A stretch of 64,000 bases of DNA from JBCBDX01 sp038529265. Lineage in GTDB: Bacteria > Pseudomonadota > Alphaproteobacteria > Rhizobiales > Rhizobiaceae. A program made the position numbers and the translations under genes. Of the stretch, positions 24,307 to 33,399 are shown piece after piece (the stretch's first letter is position 1; the number at the start of each line of letters is the position of its first letter). The DNA lies in NCBI GenBank assembly GCA_038529265.1, contig JBCBDX010000011.1, positions 1-64,000 on the forward strand. The letters are read 5' to 3'. The notes below the pieces were generated by a model. That model did no database searches. It was not told the origin of the DNA and saw nothing but the letters and a program-made list of their open reading frames with translations.

Positions 24307-24890
24307 TAATCGTCGCCATACTCGTCATCATCATGTTGTTGACGCCGTGGCGCAGAACGCTCCGATGGCGCGCGACCGATGGCATCGCGCAGCTTGGTCA
24401 ATTCGATGAAGTGATCAGCTTGGCGACGCAGATCATCGGCGATCATCGGCGGACTCGTTTCCATCGACGAAACCACAGACACCTTGCGCCCTTTGCGCTG
24501 CAGAGCGGCCACAAGTGATCTGAAATCGCCATCACCGGAAAACAGAACTGCATGATCGATTGTTTCGATTAGCTCCATCGCATCGATGGCAAGCTCGATG
24601 TCCATATTGCCTTTGATTTTTTTGCGACCCATCGGATCGGTGAATTCTTTTGCTGCCTTGGTGATGACTGTGTAGCCATTGTAATCAAGCCAATCGATTA
24701 GCGGGCGGATCGAAGAGAATTCCTGATCCTCCACCAGCGCCGTGTAATAGTAGGCACGCAGCAAATATCCCTGGTCCTGAAAATAGGTAAGCAACTTGCG
24801 GTAATCGATATCAAAGTTGAGCGAGCGTGCTGCGGCGTAGAGGTTGGCGCCATCAATGAATAAGGCGGTGCGTTCGCGTTGGTCGAACAT
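24306..24890 (-). CDS. NYN-domain (LabA/DUF88) protein, putative RNase
   Basis: PIN-like NYN domain of 194 residues. The acidic active-site residues are visible: FIDGANLYAAA (D14), GNMDIELAIDAMEL in the middle and VLFSGDGDFRSLV, typical of Mg-dependent RNases of the LabA/DUF88 family. The C-terminal tail (from about 172) is Arg/Asp-rich and disordered, RRQQHDDDEYGDD. Gene order NYN next to smpB/rpoZ is frequent in Rhizobiales. Precise target RNA unknown. Divergent from rpoZ over 156 bases. Confidence 0.87.
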   Translation of the reverse strand: MFDQRERTALFIDGANLYAAARSLNFDIDYRKLLTYFQDQGYLLRAYYYTALVEDQEFSSIRPLIDWLDYNGYTVITKAAKEFTDPMGRKKIKGNMDIELAIDAMELIETIDHAVLFSGDGDFRSLVAALQRKGRKVSVVSSMETSPPMIADDLRRQADHFIELTKLRDAIGRAPSERSAPRRQQHDDDEYGDD

Positions 24891-25046
24891 GAAGTATCCA
24901 TTTTCAATAACAATTGACTACATCCTGATCTTATCCAATGTTCGGGTATGCGCCAACGAAAATTGAGTGGGCATTTTCTTGCCATCCTCGCAACGCAGTG
25001 TTATGGCGCGGAAACTCCGTAAATTTCGGTTCGAAAAGGAACGCAT

Positions 25047-25427
25047 ATGGCACGCGTCACCGTTGAAGATTGCATCGATAAAGTAGACAACCGGTTTGAC
25101 CTTGTTCTTCTGGCAGCTCACCGCGCCCGCCAGGTTTCTCAAGGTTCTGCGATCACCGTTGATCGCGATAACGACAAAAACCCCGTTGTCGCGCTGCGTG
25201 AAATTGCAGATGAGACGCTTTCACCAGGCGATTTGCAGGAAGACCTCATCCATTCACTTCAGAAACATGTTGAGGTTGATGAGCCCGAAGCTGACATGAT
25301 GGATATGGCCGATACTGCTGATGCTGATGTCGGTGAACCTGCTCAAATCACGTTCGGTTCCATGTCGGAAGAAGAGTTGTTGGCCGGCATTGAAGGTCTG
25401 GTTCCACCGGATAAGAACGACGACTGA
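25047..25427 (+). CDS. rpoZ: RNA polymerase omega subunit
   Basis: Smallest RNA polymerase subunit; chaperones the beta-prime subunit and contributes to a ppGpp site in proteobacteria. 126 residues: MARVTVEDCIDKVDNRFDLV, then AAHRARQVSQG and NPVVALREIADETL, all core omega motifs. The C-terminal 50 residues are acidic, normal in alphaproteobacteria. A GAAAAGGA ribosome site precedes the ATG. Next gene in the same direction is rsh, after a terminator-like hairpin, so the ppGpp enzyme is beside the subunit that binds its product. Confidence 0.95.
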   Translation: MARVTVEDCIDKVDNRFDLVLLAAHRARQVSQGSAITVDRDNDKNPVVALREIADETLSPGDLQEDLIHSLQKHVEVDEPEADMMDMADTADADVGEPAQITFGSMSEEELLAGIEGLVPPDKNDD

Positions 25428-25478
25428 TTGAAAAACCAGTTTGGCGCTTTTCATTTGCGCTGTGAATATGTTTGACTA

Positions 25479-25509
25479 ACGCGCGCTGCAATATGGAGTG
25501 CGCGTTTTT
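25479..25509 (+). terminator. Terminator-like hairpin between rpoZ and rsh
   Basis: ACGCGCGCT (25479-25487) pairs with AGTGCGCGT (25497-25505), 9 bp with one wobble, 9-base loop, followed by TTTTTC (U tract from 25505). It ends 5 bases before the rsh ribosome site GGAGG (25515-25519). Either a partial terminator for rpoZ or an attenuator for rsh. Confidence 0.65.
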
Positions 25510-25530
25510 CAATTGGAGGATTAGAACGGT

Positions 25531-27768
25531 ATGATGCGTCAGATGGACCTCATCGAAAGGGTCCAGCGCTACAAGCCCAATGCCGATGAGGACCTGCTTA
25601 ACAGGGCCTATGTCTATGCCATGCAAAAGCATGGTAACCAGACCCGTGCATCCGGTGATCCTTTCTTTTCTCACCCGCTTGAGGTTGCGGCAATCCTCAC
25701 TGATATGCATCTCGATGAGCACACGATCGCTGTTGCTCTACTTCACGATACAATCGAAGACACCAGCGCGACGCGCAAAGAAATTGAAGACCTTTTCGAC
25801 CCTGACACTGCGAGTTTGGTCGACGGTCTGACGAAGCTGAAAAAGCTGGACCTGGTCTCAAAGAAAGCTGTTCAGGCCGAGAACCTGCGCAAGCTGTTAC
25901 TGGCGATATCCGATGATGTGCGGGTGCTTTTGGTCAAGCTGGCCGACCGCCTACACAATATGCGCACTCTGGAACATATGCGGCCCGACAAGCAGGCGCG
26001 TATCGCTCAGGAAACGCTCGATATTTACGCGCCGCTTGCTGGACGTATGGGCATACAGGACATTCGCGACGAGCTGGAAAACCTGTCTTTCAGATACGTT
26101 AATCCGCAGGGCTATGAGCTTGTTACACAGCGCCTGAAAGAAGTCGCCGAGACCAATGCCGGCCTGGCTGAAGATGTGACCAGCACCTTGCGCGGCCTTC
26201 TGGCAGATAATGGCATCCACACACGTGTCACCAGCCGGATCAAGCGGCCGTACTCAGTCTTCCGAAAGATGGAAGCAAAAGGACTTGCTTTTGAGCAATT
26301 GTCCGACATCTACGCGTTCCGTATTTTGGTCGACACGGTAGACGAATGCTATCGCGCTTTGGGCATCGTCCATCGCAAATGGAAAATGGTTCCCGGTCGT
26401 TTCAAAGACTATATCTCGATCCCCAAGCAGAACGACTATCAGTCGATCCACACGACTATTGTTGGCCCGTCAAACCAACGTGTAGAACTTCAGATACGCA
26501 CCCAGACAATGCATGAGATCGCCGAATTCGGCGTAGCGGCTCACGCGATCTACAAAGACACTGGAACGTCTTCCAAAGCAGCTTTCAAAGAAACCAGCGC
26601 CTATGCTTGGTTGCGGCACACAATTGAAGCCCTGACCGAGGGCGATGTGGGTGAAGAGTTTTTGGAGCACACCAAACTTGAATTGTTTCAGGATCAGGTT
26701 TTTTGCTTCACACCAAAAGGGCGGCTGATCGCCCTTCCTCAAGGGGCGATCCCGGTCGATTTTGCCTATGCGGTGCACACGGCGATTGGGAACTCCTGTA
26801 TTGGTGCTAAAATCAATGGCCGCACCGTGCCTTTGGTTACGCGGCTTGAAAATGGTGACGAAGTTGAAATCGTCACCGACGCTAACGCTGAGCCGCCTGC
26901 AGCTTGGGAGTCGCTTGTCGCAACCGGCAAGGCACGTGCAGCCATCCGCAGAGCAACACGAGCGGCTGTTCGTCGCCAATATGCAGGTCTTGGTCACCGC
27001 ATATTGGAGCGGTCCTTTGAACGCGCTGGCAAACCTTTTTCGCGCGAACTGTTGGCAAAAAGCGTATCGCGCTTGGCAATGAGCGATGTCGATGACGCGC
27101 TGGCAGCGGTCGGTCGCGGTGAGGTGCCGCCACTTAACGTGATAAAAGCCGTTCACCCCGAGCTGGAAGAGGAGCAAAAGCTGGCCGAAAGCCAACTTCA
27201 AGCGCTTGATGAAGGCTGGTTCAATGTATCCTCCGGCCAAGGCCTCATGTTCCGTTTTCCCGAGGATGCGTTGGCCCATGCCGACGGTGGTGAGGTTCGG
27301 GAAGCGACAACAGAAGAACGCACAGCTCCCATGTTGTCACGCGCCGGCGAACTCGAAGTCAAGTTCACACAAGCGGGCGCGGTTCCGGGCGACCGGATTG
27401 TCGGTATTGCAACGCCCGGGCAGGGCATTACCATTTACCCGATCCAATCTAATGCGCTTTCGAATTTCGACCATGAACCAGAGCGTTGGATCGATGTACG
27501 CTGGGACATTAATCCGCAATCACGCTCTCGCTTTCCTGCGCAGATCGTCGCAACGGCCCTTAATGAACCCGGCTCACTGGCCGTCATTGCGAAGATCATC
27601 GCCAATCACGACGCCAACATCCACACGCTGGCCATGGTTCAAACCGCCCCCGATTTCACAGAAATGATCTTCGATCTGGAAGTCTGGGACTTGAAGCATC
27701 TGTCGCGTTTGTTGCAGGAACTGCGTGACAGCGAAGCGGTTAGCTCGGTCGAGCGCGTGACGAATTAA
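25531..27768 (+). CDS. rsh: Bifunctional (p)ppGpp synthetase/hydrolase Rsh
   Basis: Makes and degrades the alarmone (p)ppGpp; alphaproteobacteria usually carry this single long RelA/SpoT homologue. 745 residues. The HD hydrolase is intact: RASGDPFFSHPLEVAAIL, then LLHDTIEDT with H72-D73 and E76-D77, so hydrolase activity is expected. The synthetase domain (about 225-345) has RIKRPYSVFRKM, QLSDIYAFRILV, YISIPKQNDYQSIHT and VELQIRTQTMHEIAEFGVA. TGS domain about 388-450 (VFCFTPKGRLIALPQGAIPV), then helical/zinc-finger-like region and C-terminal ACT domain. GGAGG at 25515-25519. A second and third Met (25534, 25543) are alternative starts. Confidence 0.95.
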   Translation: MMRQMDLIERVQRYKPNADEDLLNRAYVYAMQKHGNQTRASGDPFFSHPLEVAAILTDMHLDEHTIAVALLHDTIEDTSATRKEIEDLFDPDTASLVDGLTKLKKLDLVSKKAVQAENLRKLLLAISDDVRVLLVKLADRLHNMRTLEHMRPDKQARIAQETLDIYAPLAGRMGIQDIRDELENLSFRYVNPQGYELVTQRLKEVAETNAGLAEDVTSTLRGLLADNGIHTRVTSRIKRPYSVFRKMEAKGLAFEQLSDIYAFRILVDTVDECYRALGIVHRKWKMVPGRFKDYISIPKQNDYQSIHTTIVGPSNQRVELQIRTQTMHEIAEFGVAAHAIYKDTGTSSKAAFKETSAYAWLRHTIEALTEGDVGEEFLEHTKLELFQDQVFCFTPKGRLIALPQGAIPVDFAYAVHTAIGNSCIGAKINGRTVPLVTRLENGDEVEIVTDANAEPPAAWESLVATGKARAAIRRATRAAVRRQYAGLGHRILERSFERAGKPFSRELLAKSVSRLAMSDVDDALAAVGRGEVPPLNVIKAVHPELEEEQKLAESQLQALDEGWFNVSSGQGLMFRFPEDALAHADGGEVREATTEERTAPMLSRAGELEVKFTQAGAVPGDRIVGIATPGQGITIYPIQSNALSNFDHEPERWIDVRWDINPQSRSRFPAQIVATALNEPGSLAVIAKIIANHDANIHTLAMVQTAPDFTEMIFDLEVWDLKHLSRLLQELRDSEAVSSVERVTN

Positions 27769-27799
27769 ATTGCAGAACCAATCAGCAGATAGCGGCCAC

Positions 27800-28375
27800 A
27801 TGAAAACTGAAGACGTGCTCGATATTTTCCGCCAATGCGGCGCCATGCTTGAAGGGCACTTCATTTTGACTTCCGGCCTCCGGAGCCCGGTATTTTTGCA
27901 AAAAGCACGCGTATTCATGCATGCCGACAAAACCGAGATCCTTTGCAAAGCGCTGGCTGATCAGATCAGGCACTCAGCAGGCAAAGTTGAGTATGTTGTC
28001 GGCCCGGCAGTTGGTGGCCTCATTCCTGCCTATGAAACATCGCGCCATTTGGGCGTACCTGCCATCTGGGTCGAGCGCGAAGAAGGTATCTTCAAATTGC
28101 GGCGCTTCGAGATTGAGCCGGGCGCAAAAGTTGTGATCGTTGAAGACATTGTGACGACCGGTCTTTCCATTCGCGAAACGGTAGAATGCATGCAGGGATT
28201 GGGCGCTGAAGTTATCGGCGCTGCCTGTATTGTGGATCGCTCGGCGGGAAAGGCCGATGTTGGTGTGCCGCTCATCGCCTTGGCCGAGTACGAAGTGCCT
28301 GCATATTCAGCTGATCAACTCCCGCCGGAGTTGGCCGCGATTCCAGCGGTAAAGCCGGGCAGCCGCACAATTTGA
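27800..28375 (+). CDS. pyrE: Orotate phosphoribosyltransferase
   Basis: Transfers phosphoribose from PRPP to orotate to give OMP in pyrimidine synthesis. 191 residues: LEGHFILTSGLRSPVFLQKA orotate-site start, VVGPAVGGLIPAYETSRHL, and the PRPP loop KVVIVEDIVTTGLSIRETV. An in-frame TTG at 27770, 2 bases after rsh, would add ten residues without homology, so ATG 27800 is preferred. Same direction as rsh, probably one transcript. The order rsh-pyrE is common in the order. Confidence 0.93.
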   Translation: MKTEDVLDIFRQCGAMLEGHFILTSGLRSPVFLQKARVFMHADKTEILCKALADQIRHSAGKVEYVVGPAVGGLIPAYETSRHLGVPAIWVEREEGIFKLRRFEIEPGAKVVIVEDIVTTGLSIRETVECMQGLGAEVIGAACIVDRSAGKADVGVPLIALAEYEVPAYSADQLPPELAAIPAVKPGSRTI

Positions 28376-28468
28376 AGCTGGCGGCCACCCTGCGCCTTGT
28401 TGCCACCACCAAGTGAAACTATTTGATAGTCAAATATCTGTTATCGCGGTTCCATTGAGGACGTTCGA

Positions 28469-29059
28469 TTGCTTTTTCAAAGACGTGAAAAAGAGGATGT
28501 GTGGCAACGCACTCGTTTGGCTTTAGTGCCAAGGCGCAACTACGCGCGTTCTTGGCGCTATGTGATTAAGCGGATCATGCGTATTCGCGCCACGCCGTAT
28601 GCTATCGCTATGGGCGTTGCTGCCGGCACATTTGCTTCATTTACACCCTTCATGGGCTTTCACTTCATTTTGTCGTTTGCGTTGGCTTGGCCATTGCGCG
28701 GGTCGATGATCGCTGCCGCGTTTGGCACAGCGGTCGGCAATCCGCTCACCTTTCCCTTTATTTGGACGGCGACCCACCAATTAGGGTCGTTGCTCCTTGG
28801 GATGTCCAGCAACGAGAGCGCCAGTAATTTCGGGCAGGTCTGGGCTGAAAATGGGCTTGGCGCCCTTTGGGAGCCATTCCTGAAGCCTATGATTGTTGGC
28901 GGTATTCCTTTGGGCGGTGTCTTTGGCGTTGGCTTCTTTGCTTTAACCTATTTCGGCGTGCGAACCTTTCAGCGACGCCGCGCAGCCAAAATACAATTGC
29001 GGGCACACCAGCGCTTACAAGCGGCGGCTAATGCTTTGGAGGCGCAGGCAGAGACATGA
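28469..29059 (+). CDS. DUF2062 membrane protein
   Basis: 196 residues starting at TTG with ribosome site TGAGGA 7 bases upstream. The N-terminal part is basic and cytoplasmic; three hydrophobic segments follow, with the family signature TPYAIAMGVAAGTFASFTPF and GTAVGNPLTFPFIWTATHQL around residues 45-110, and a third helix near 150-168, then a basic amphipathic C-terminus. DUF2062 proteins have no proven role. The stop overlaps the acpS start by 4 bases (ATGA), in a lipid and envelope gene run. Confidence 0.87.
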   Translation: MLFQRREKEDVWQRTRLALVPRRNYARSWRYVIKRIMRIRATPYAIAMGVAAGTFASFTPFMGFHFILSFALAWPLRGSMIAAAFGTAVGNPLTFPFIWTATHQLGSLLLGMSSNESASNFGQVWAENGLGALWEPFLKPMIVGGIPLGGVFGVGFFALTYFGVRTFQRRRAAKIQLRAHQRLQAAANALEAQAET

Positions 29060-29457
29060 TCATTGGGCTGGGCAGCGATTTGATCGATATCAGGCGTATC
29101 GAAAAAACCCTTGAAAAGTATGGTGAACGCTTCACTCAACGTGTTTACACCGAGGTTGAGCGAGAGAAATCAGACCGGCGTCGCGAAAGGGCTGCTTCCT
29201 ACGCCAAGCGATTTGCTGCTAAGGAAGCAATGTCAAAAGCGTTGGGAACGGGTATCTCGCGCGGCGTTTATTGGCGTGATATGGGTGTCGTTAACCTGCC
29301 TGGCGGCAAGCCCACCATCGCTTTGACGAACGGTGCTCAAGATCGCGCAATGGAGCTTATGCCAGCAGGGCATGTTCCGGTAATTCACGTCACCATCACC
29401 GATGACTATCCGCTTGCTCAGGCCTTTGTCATCATTGAAGCCTTGCCTCGACCATAA
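29056..29457 (+). CDS. acpS: Holo-[acyl-carrier-protein] synthase
   Basis: Attaches 4'-phosphopantetheine from CoA to acyl carrier protein. 133 residues with Mg ligands D8 (IIGLGSDLIDIRRI) and Glu in KRFAAKEAMSKALGTGI, plus LPGGKPTIAL and HVTITDDYPLAQAFVI, all diagnostic. Overlaps the DUF2062 stop by 4 bases and is followed by lepB after 108 bases. The set acpS-lepB-rnc-era is conserved in alphaproteobacteria. Confidence 0.95.
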   Translation: MIIGLGSDLIDIRRIEKTLEKYGERFTQRVYTEVEREKSDRRRERAASYAKRFAAKEAMSKALGTGISRGVYWRDMGVVNLPGGKPTIALTNGAQDRAMELMPAGHVPVIHVTITDDYPLAQAFVIIEALPRP

Positions 29458-29565
29458 AGGGGCCTTAACTGAGCACATGCCTGCAGCCGTTTGAGCGTAT
29501 AAGCGCAAATTCGTGATGGCTTCTGTACAACCGTGCGTGTAATCGCCAAAACCTGCGAAAATCCA

Positions 29566-30312
29566 GTGTCAGAGAAAATCGAAAAAAAATCAGGCGGTCT
29601 TGGAGAGACGATCAACGTGATCGTTCAAGCGCTACTTTTAGCTGTCGTTATCCGGACCCTTCTTTTTCAGCCGTTCTCAATCCCATCGGGTTCCATGCGT
29701 CCTACGTTGCTTGAAGGCGACTACCTGATTGTCAACAAATTCTCCTACGGCTATTCGCGCTACTCCATGCCATTTGGTCCCAATCTATTCCCTGGTCGTA
29801 TTTGGCAGGGCGAACCGCAGCGCGGAGATGTTGCGGTCTTCAAGTTCCCGCCGGAACCCCGCCTTGACTATATCAAACGCATCATTGGATTGCCGGGCGA
29901 TACCGTTCAGATGCGCGATGGCGCGCTTTACCTGAATGGCGAGCCTGTGCAGCGCGAAGAAATCGAGATGATCGACGACATCGACATCACTGAGCAGGCG
30001 CGGCCGGTGCGGGTCTATCGCGAGACATTGCCGAACGGTGTCAGCTATCGAACGCTCGATCTAACCAATAATGGCCCGACCGATGACACGCGTGAATTTG
30101 TGGTTCCAGACGACCATTACTTTGCTTTGGGTGACAATCGGGACAACTCGGCTGACAGCCGTTTGAGCGTCGGTTTTGTGCCTGCAGAGAATCTGGTGGG
30201 ACGCGCCAACTTCATCTTCTTCTCTATCGCCAATGGCTATTCCCCGGTCGAGCTTTGGCAGTGGCCAGCCAATGTGCGTTTTGGCCGCCTGTTCAGCTCA
30301 GCTCAGCGTTGA
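29566..30312 (+). CDS. lepB: Signal peptidase I
   Basis: Membrane serine protease removing signal peptides. I start it at GTG 29566, giving MSEKIEKKSGGLGETI, the usual alphaproteobacterial N-terminus; the GTG at 29533 adds eleven unrelated residues. One membrane helix at about 15-33, catalytic S43 in SIPSGSMRPTLLEGDYL and general base K104 in YIKRIIGLPGD, then GDNRDNSADSR box E. 248 residues. The stop TGA shares its A with the rnc ATG (TGATG). Confidence 0.93.
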   Translation: MSEKIEKKSGGLGETINVIVQALLLAVVIRTLLFQPFSIPSGSMRPTLLEGDYLIVNKFSYGYSRYSMPFGPNLFPGRIWQGEPQRGDVAVFKFPPEPRLDYIKRIIGLPGDTVQMRDGALYLNGEPVQREEIEMIDDIDITEQARPVRVYRETLPNGVSYRTLDLTNNGPTDDTREFVVPDDHYFALGDNRDNSADSRLSVGFVPAENLVGRANFIFFSIANGYSPVELWQWPANVRFGRLFSSAQR

Positions 30313-31043
30313 TGGCCGACGCCAGGTTTACCAAGCCGGTTGGCTCGATGGCCCCGGTGGGCTTGTCGCTCATTGAGGAAGCGACCGGGCATAAGTTTGA
30401 AAATCTGGCAAGGTTGGATCACGCCTTAACACACGCCAGTGCACGCTATCGCACGGGCACAGACTATGAGCGTTTGGAGTTTCTTGGGGACCGGGTCTTG
30501 GGTATCTGCATCGCCGAGATGCTTTTCAAACTCTACCCCGACGCGCCGGAAGGTGAACTATCGGTACGGCTCAATGCGCTTGTAAATGCTGACACGCTCG
30601 CAGAAGTCTCCGATGAAATCGGCCTGCATGATCTGATCCGAACGGGTTCAGACGTGCGCAACATACAGTCTGATCGCCAAAAGAACATGCGCGCTGATGT
30701 GGTAGAAGCCTTGATCGCAGCGCTTTATCTTGAGGCAGGTCTGGAGGGTACGCGCGCATTTATCGAACGCTACTGGGGAACGCGAGCGCAAGGCGAAGCT
30801 GGAAAAGTCTTACGCCGCGACGCAAAAACTGAACTGCAGGAGTGGGCGCACAAGATGCATGGCACCACACCCCATTATGTGATCGTCAAGCGCGATGGAC
30901 CGGATCACGCTCCCAATTTTACCGTGGAAGTTGGCGTGGGGAATTTGGAGCCCTTGCGCGCTAACGGCGCCTCAAAACGTCAGGCCGAACAAGCCGCTGC
31001 CGGCGCAATGCTTGTGCGTGAAAATGTTTGGGACAAACTATGA
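30312..31043 (+). CDS. rnc: Ribonuclease III
   Basis: Double-stranded RNA endonuclease for rRNA and mRNA processing. 243 residues from ATG 30312: signature ERLEFLGDRVLGICIAEML in the nuclease domain, second acidic site DVVEALIAALYLEAG, and a C-terminal double-stranded RNA-binding domain (DAKTELQEWAHKMHGTTPHY to ASKRQAEQAAAGAML). The frame is open further upstream inside lepB but starts there are not supported. Overlaps lepB by 1 base and era by 4, so translation is coupled. Confidence 0.95.
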   Translation: MADARFTKPVGSMAPVGLSLIEEATGHKFENLARLDHALTHASARYRTGTDYERLEFLGDRVLGICIAEMLFKLYPDAPEGELSVRLNALVNADTLAEVSDEIGLHDLIRTGSDVRNIQSDRQKNMRADVVEALIAALYLEAGLEGTRAFIERYWGTRAQGEAGKVLRRDAKTELQEWAHKMHGTTPHYVIVKRDGPDHAPNFTVEVGVGNLEPLRANGASKRQAEQAAAGAMLVRENVWDKL

Positions 31044-31951
31044 GTGAAACGGCAGAAGTAAAAACGCGCTCGGGTTTTGTGGCGCTGATCGGCGCACCGA
31101 ACGCCGGCAAGTCTACACTGTTGAACCAACTGGTTGGCGCCAAGGTCTCCATTGTCTCGCACAAGGTGCAGACAACGCGGGCGCTGATCCGCGGTGTTGC
31201 GATCAAGGATGAAGCGCAGATCGTCTTCATGGATACGCCGGGCATCTTCCAGCCCAAGCGTCGCCTTGATCGTGCGATGGTAACGGCGGCATGGGGAGGC
31301 GCCCGCGACGCGGATATGGTGTGTTTCTTGGTCGATGCGCGCAAAGGCATCCGCGCTGAGGAAGAGGCGATCCTTGAGCAGCTTGAAAATGTCCGCCAAC
31401 CGAAGTGGTTGATCTTGAACAAGGTGGATACTGTTGAGCCGCCCAAGCTCCTGGAGTTGACCGCAGAATTGAGCAAGCGCGGCAATTTCGACGAAACATT
31501 TATGGTTTCCGCACTCAATGGCAGCGGCTGCGATGATCTTCTGGTAGCGCTGGCCAATGCCATGAAGCCGGGGCCATGGTTCTACCCGGAAGATCAGATT
31601 TCAGACTTGCCCATGCGTTCACTGGCAGCTGAAGTGACACGTGAAAAGCTTTATGAGCGCCTTCATCAAGAACTACCCTATGCCAGTACAGTGGAGACTG
31701 AAAAATGGGAAGAACGCAAAGATGGTTCTGCGCGCATCGAGCAGGTGATTTATGTCGAGCGCGATAGCCAGAAGAAGATCGTGCTCGGCCATAAGGGGGA
31801 AACGATCAAGGCGATTTCGACGGCGGCGCGCAAAGAGATCGGCGAGCTTGCAGAACAACCGGTGCATCTCTTTCTATTTGTGAAGGTTCGCAAGAACTGG
31901 GGCGATGATCCGGCGCGTTATCGCGAAATGGGTCTCGACTTCTCAAACTGA
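31040..31951 (+). CDS. era: GTPase Era
   Basis: Ras-like GTPase with KH domain that binds 16S rRNA during 30S maturation. 303 residues from ATG 31040 (ATGA with rnc stop). G1 GAPNAGKST, G2 region VSHKVQTTRALI, G3 DTPGIF, G4 NKVD, and the C-terminal KH domain with VERDSQKKIVLGHKGETIK. Ends 7 bases before the convergent urtE stop; no recO follows, although era-recO is frequent in related genomes. Confidence 0.96.
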   Translation: MSETAEVKTRSGFVALIGAPNAGKSTLLNQLVGAKVSIVSHKVQTTRALIRGVAIKDEAQIVFMDTPGIFQPKRRLDRAMVTAAWGGARDADMVCFLVDARKGIRAEEEAILEQLENVRQPKWLILNKVDTVEPPKLLELTAELSKRGNFDETFMVSALNGSGCDDLLVALANAMKPGPWFYPEDQISDLPMRSLAAEVTREKLYERLHQELPYASTVETEKWEERKDGSARIEQVIYVERDSQKKIVLGHKGETIKAISTAARKEIGELAEQPVHLFLFVKVRKNWGDDPARYREMGLDFSN

Positions 31952-31958
31952 CTAGGCG

Positions 31959-32654
31959 TCATACGCTTACTTTTGCAAGCACATCTTCGCGGTTCACGCT
32001 TTTCTTGTTTGCCTTGAGCGTGACGCGTCCGCGTTCCAGCGCCACAAACTCATCGGCCAGATCGTAGGCGAAGTCAAAATACTGCTCAACCAACACAATT
32101 GCCATTTCACCCTGATCGCGCAGATAGGAAATCACACGACCGATTTGCTGGATGATGTTGGGTTGAATGCCTTCGGTGGGTTCATCAAAAAGGATAAGTT
32201 TGGGTTTTGTGATCAGCGCCCGCCCAATGGCCAATTGCTGTTGTTGTCCACCTGATAGATCGCCGCCACGGCGATTGCGCATTTGCTTCAGCACCGGAAA
32301 GAGCTCATAAATCTCATCAGGAACTTTCCGCTCAGAACTTGGCAGACATGCAAAGCCGGTTTCCAGGTTTTCCCGAACCGTGAGCAGCGGAAAAATCATG
32401 CGCCCTTGCGGAACATAGCCAATGCCTGCGGCGGCCAACTGGTGGGCTGGTGGCTTCGCGATGTCCCTGCCGTCAAGCTTCATTGTGCCGGATGAGCGAT
32501 GGTGTGTACCGGAAATTGCTTTCAAAAGGCTTGTTTTACCAACCCCGTTGGTGCCCATCACGCAGGTCACTTTTCCGATCTCTGCTGACATGTCGATGTC
32601 GTAGAGGATTTGGGACTGCTTGTAGTGTAGGCAGAGTTTGTCCACTTCCAGCAT
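31959..32654 (-). CDS. urtE: Urea ABC transporter ATPase UrtE
   Basis: Second ATP-binding subunit of the urea/branched-chain-type ABC importer. 231 residues with Walker A MGTNGVGKTSLL, signature LSGGQQQQLAIGRAL, Walker B LILFDEPTEGIQPNI and the LVEQYFDFAYDLAD stretch (switch region) characteristic of LivF/UrtE. The start is ATG 32654 with GGGAGGT 6 bases upstream; the frame extends 5 codons further without support. Last gene of urtABCDE, 4 bases after urtD. Confidence 0.93.
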   Translation of the reverse strand: MLEVDKLCLHYKQSQILYDIDMSAEIGKVTCVMGTNGVGKTSLLKAISGTHHRSSGTMKLDGRDIAKPPAHQLAAAGIGYVPQGRMIFPLLTVRENLETGFACLPSSERKVPDEIYELFPVLKQMRNRRGGDLSGGQQQQLAIGRALITKPKLILFDEPTEGIQPNIIQQIGRVISYLRDQGEMAIVLVEQYFDFAYDLADEFVALERGRVTLKANKKSVNREDVLAKVSV

Positions 32655-32658
32655 ATTG

Positions 32659-33399
32659 CTACCTCCCAAGATACACTTCGATGACCTGCTGGTCGCTGGT
32701 CACATGATCGATGGAGCCCTCCGCTAGAACAGAACCTTCATGCAACACCGTAACCTTGCACTCCAGCCGCCGTACAAACTCCATGTCGTGCTCGACGACG
32801 ACAACGGCCCGCGTTTTAGCCGCCCGTTTCAGTAGATCGGTCGTGTGCTCACGCTCTTGAGGGGTCATGCCCGCTGCTGGTTCATCGACGAGCAAGAGTT
32901 TGGGGTCTTGGGCGAGCAGCATGCCAATTTCGAGCCATTGTTTTTGACCATGCGAAAGTTCACCGGCAATGCGCGCCAAATGCTCAGCCAGGCCGATCTC
33001 ACTGGCGAGCTCAATTAGTGCCTCTTCATCATTGTTGGTTGCTTTGAAGGCCAAAACCGCCAGTGGGTTGCGGTTCTTTTTAAGCGCCATCATCAGGTTG
33101 TCTCGCACGGTTTGCGCTTCAAAAACCGTTGGTCGTTGAAACTTCCGCCCGATGCCAAGCTGCGCAATCGCGCTTTCCGACATGCGCAAGAGGTTCCGAC
33201 CCGGGCGGCCCCATTCGACTTTGCCCTCATCGGGTCGGGTCTTGCCGGTGACGATATCCATGAAGGTGGTTTTTCCAGCGCCGTTTGGCCCGATAACCGC
33301 CCGCAGTTCTGCGTCGTCAATGGCAAACGAAAGATTGTTGATCGCCTTGAACCCGTCAAAGGAGACCGAAACGCCGGACACTTCCAAAAGAGCGCTCAT
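32659..33399 (-). CDS. urtD: Urea ABC transporter ATPase UrtD
   Basis: First ATP-binding subunit of the urea importer. 246 residues: Walker A VIGPNGAGKTTFMDIVTGKT, signature GELSHGQKQWLEIGMLL, Walker B LLLVDEPAAGMT, H-loop VVEHDMEFVRRL. The GRKFQRPTVFEAQTVRDNL segment is typical for UrtD/LivG. Overlaps urtC stop/start by 4 bases. Confidence 0.93.
   Translation of the reverse strand: MSALLEVSGVSVSFDGFKAINNLSFAIDDAELRAVIGPNGAGKTTFMDIVTGKTRPDEGKVEWGRPGRNLLRMSESAIAQLGIGRKFQRPTVFEAQTVRDNLMMALKKNRNPLAVLAFKATNNDEEALIELASEIGLAEHLARIAGELSHGQKQWLEIGMLLAQDPKLLLVDEPAAGMTPQEREHTTDLLKRAAKTRAVVVVEHDMEFVRRLECKVTVLHEGSVLAEGSIDHVTSDQQVIEVYLGR

Noticed and set aside
26470..27279. Open frame of 269 codons antisense to rsh
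   Set aside because: It lies wholly inside the conserved rsh coding sequence, has no family resemblance and its Cys/His/Arg-rich composition is typical of an antisense shadow.
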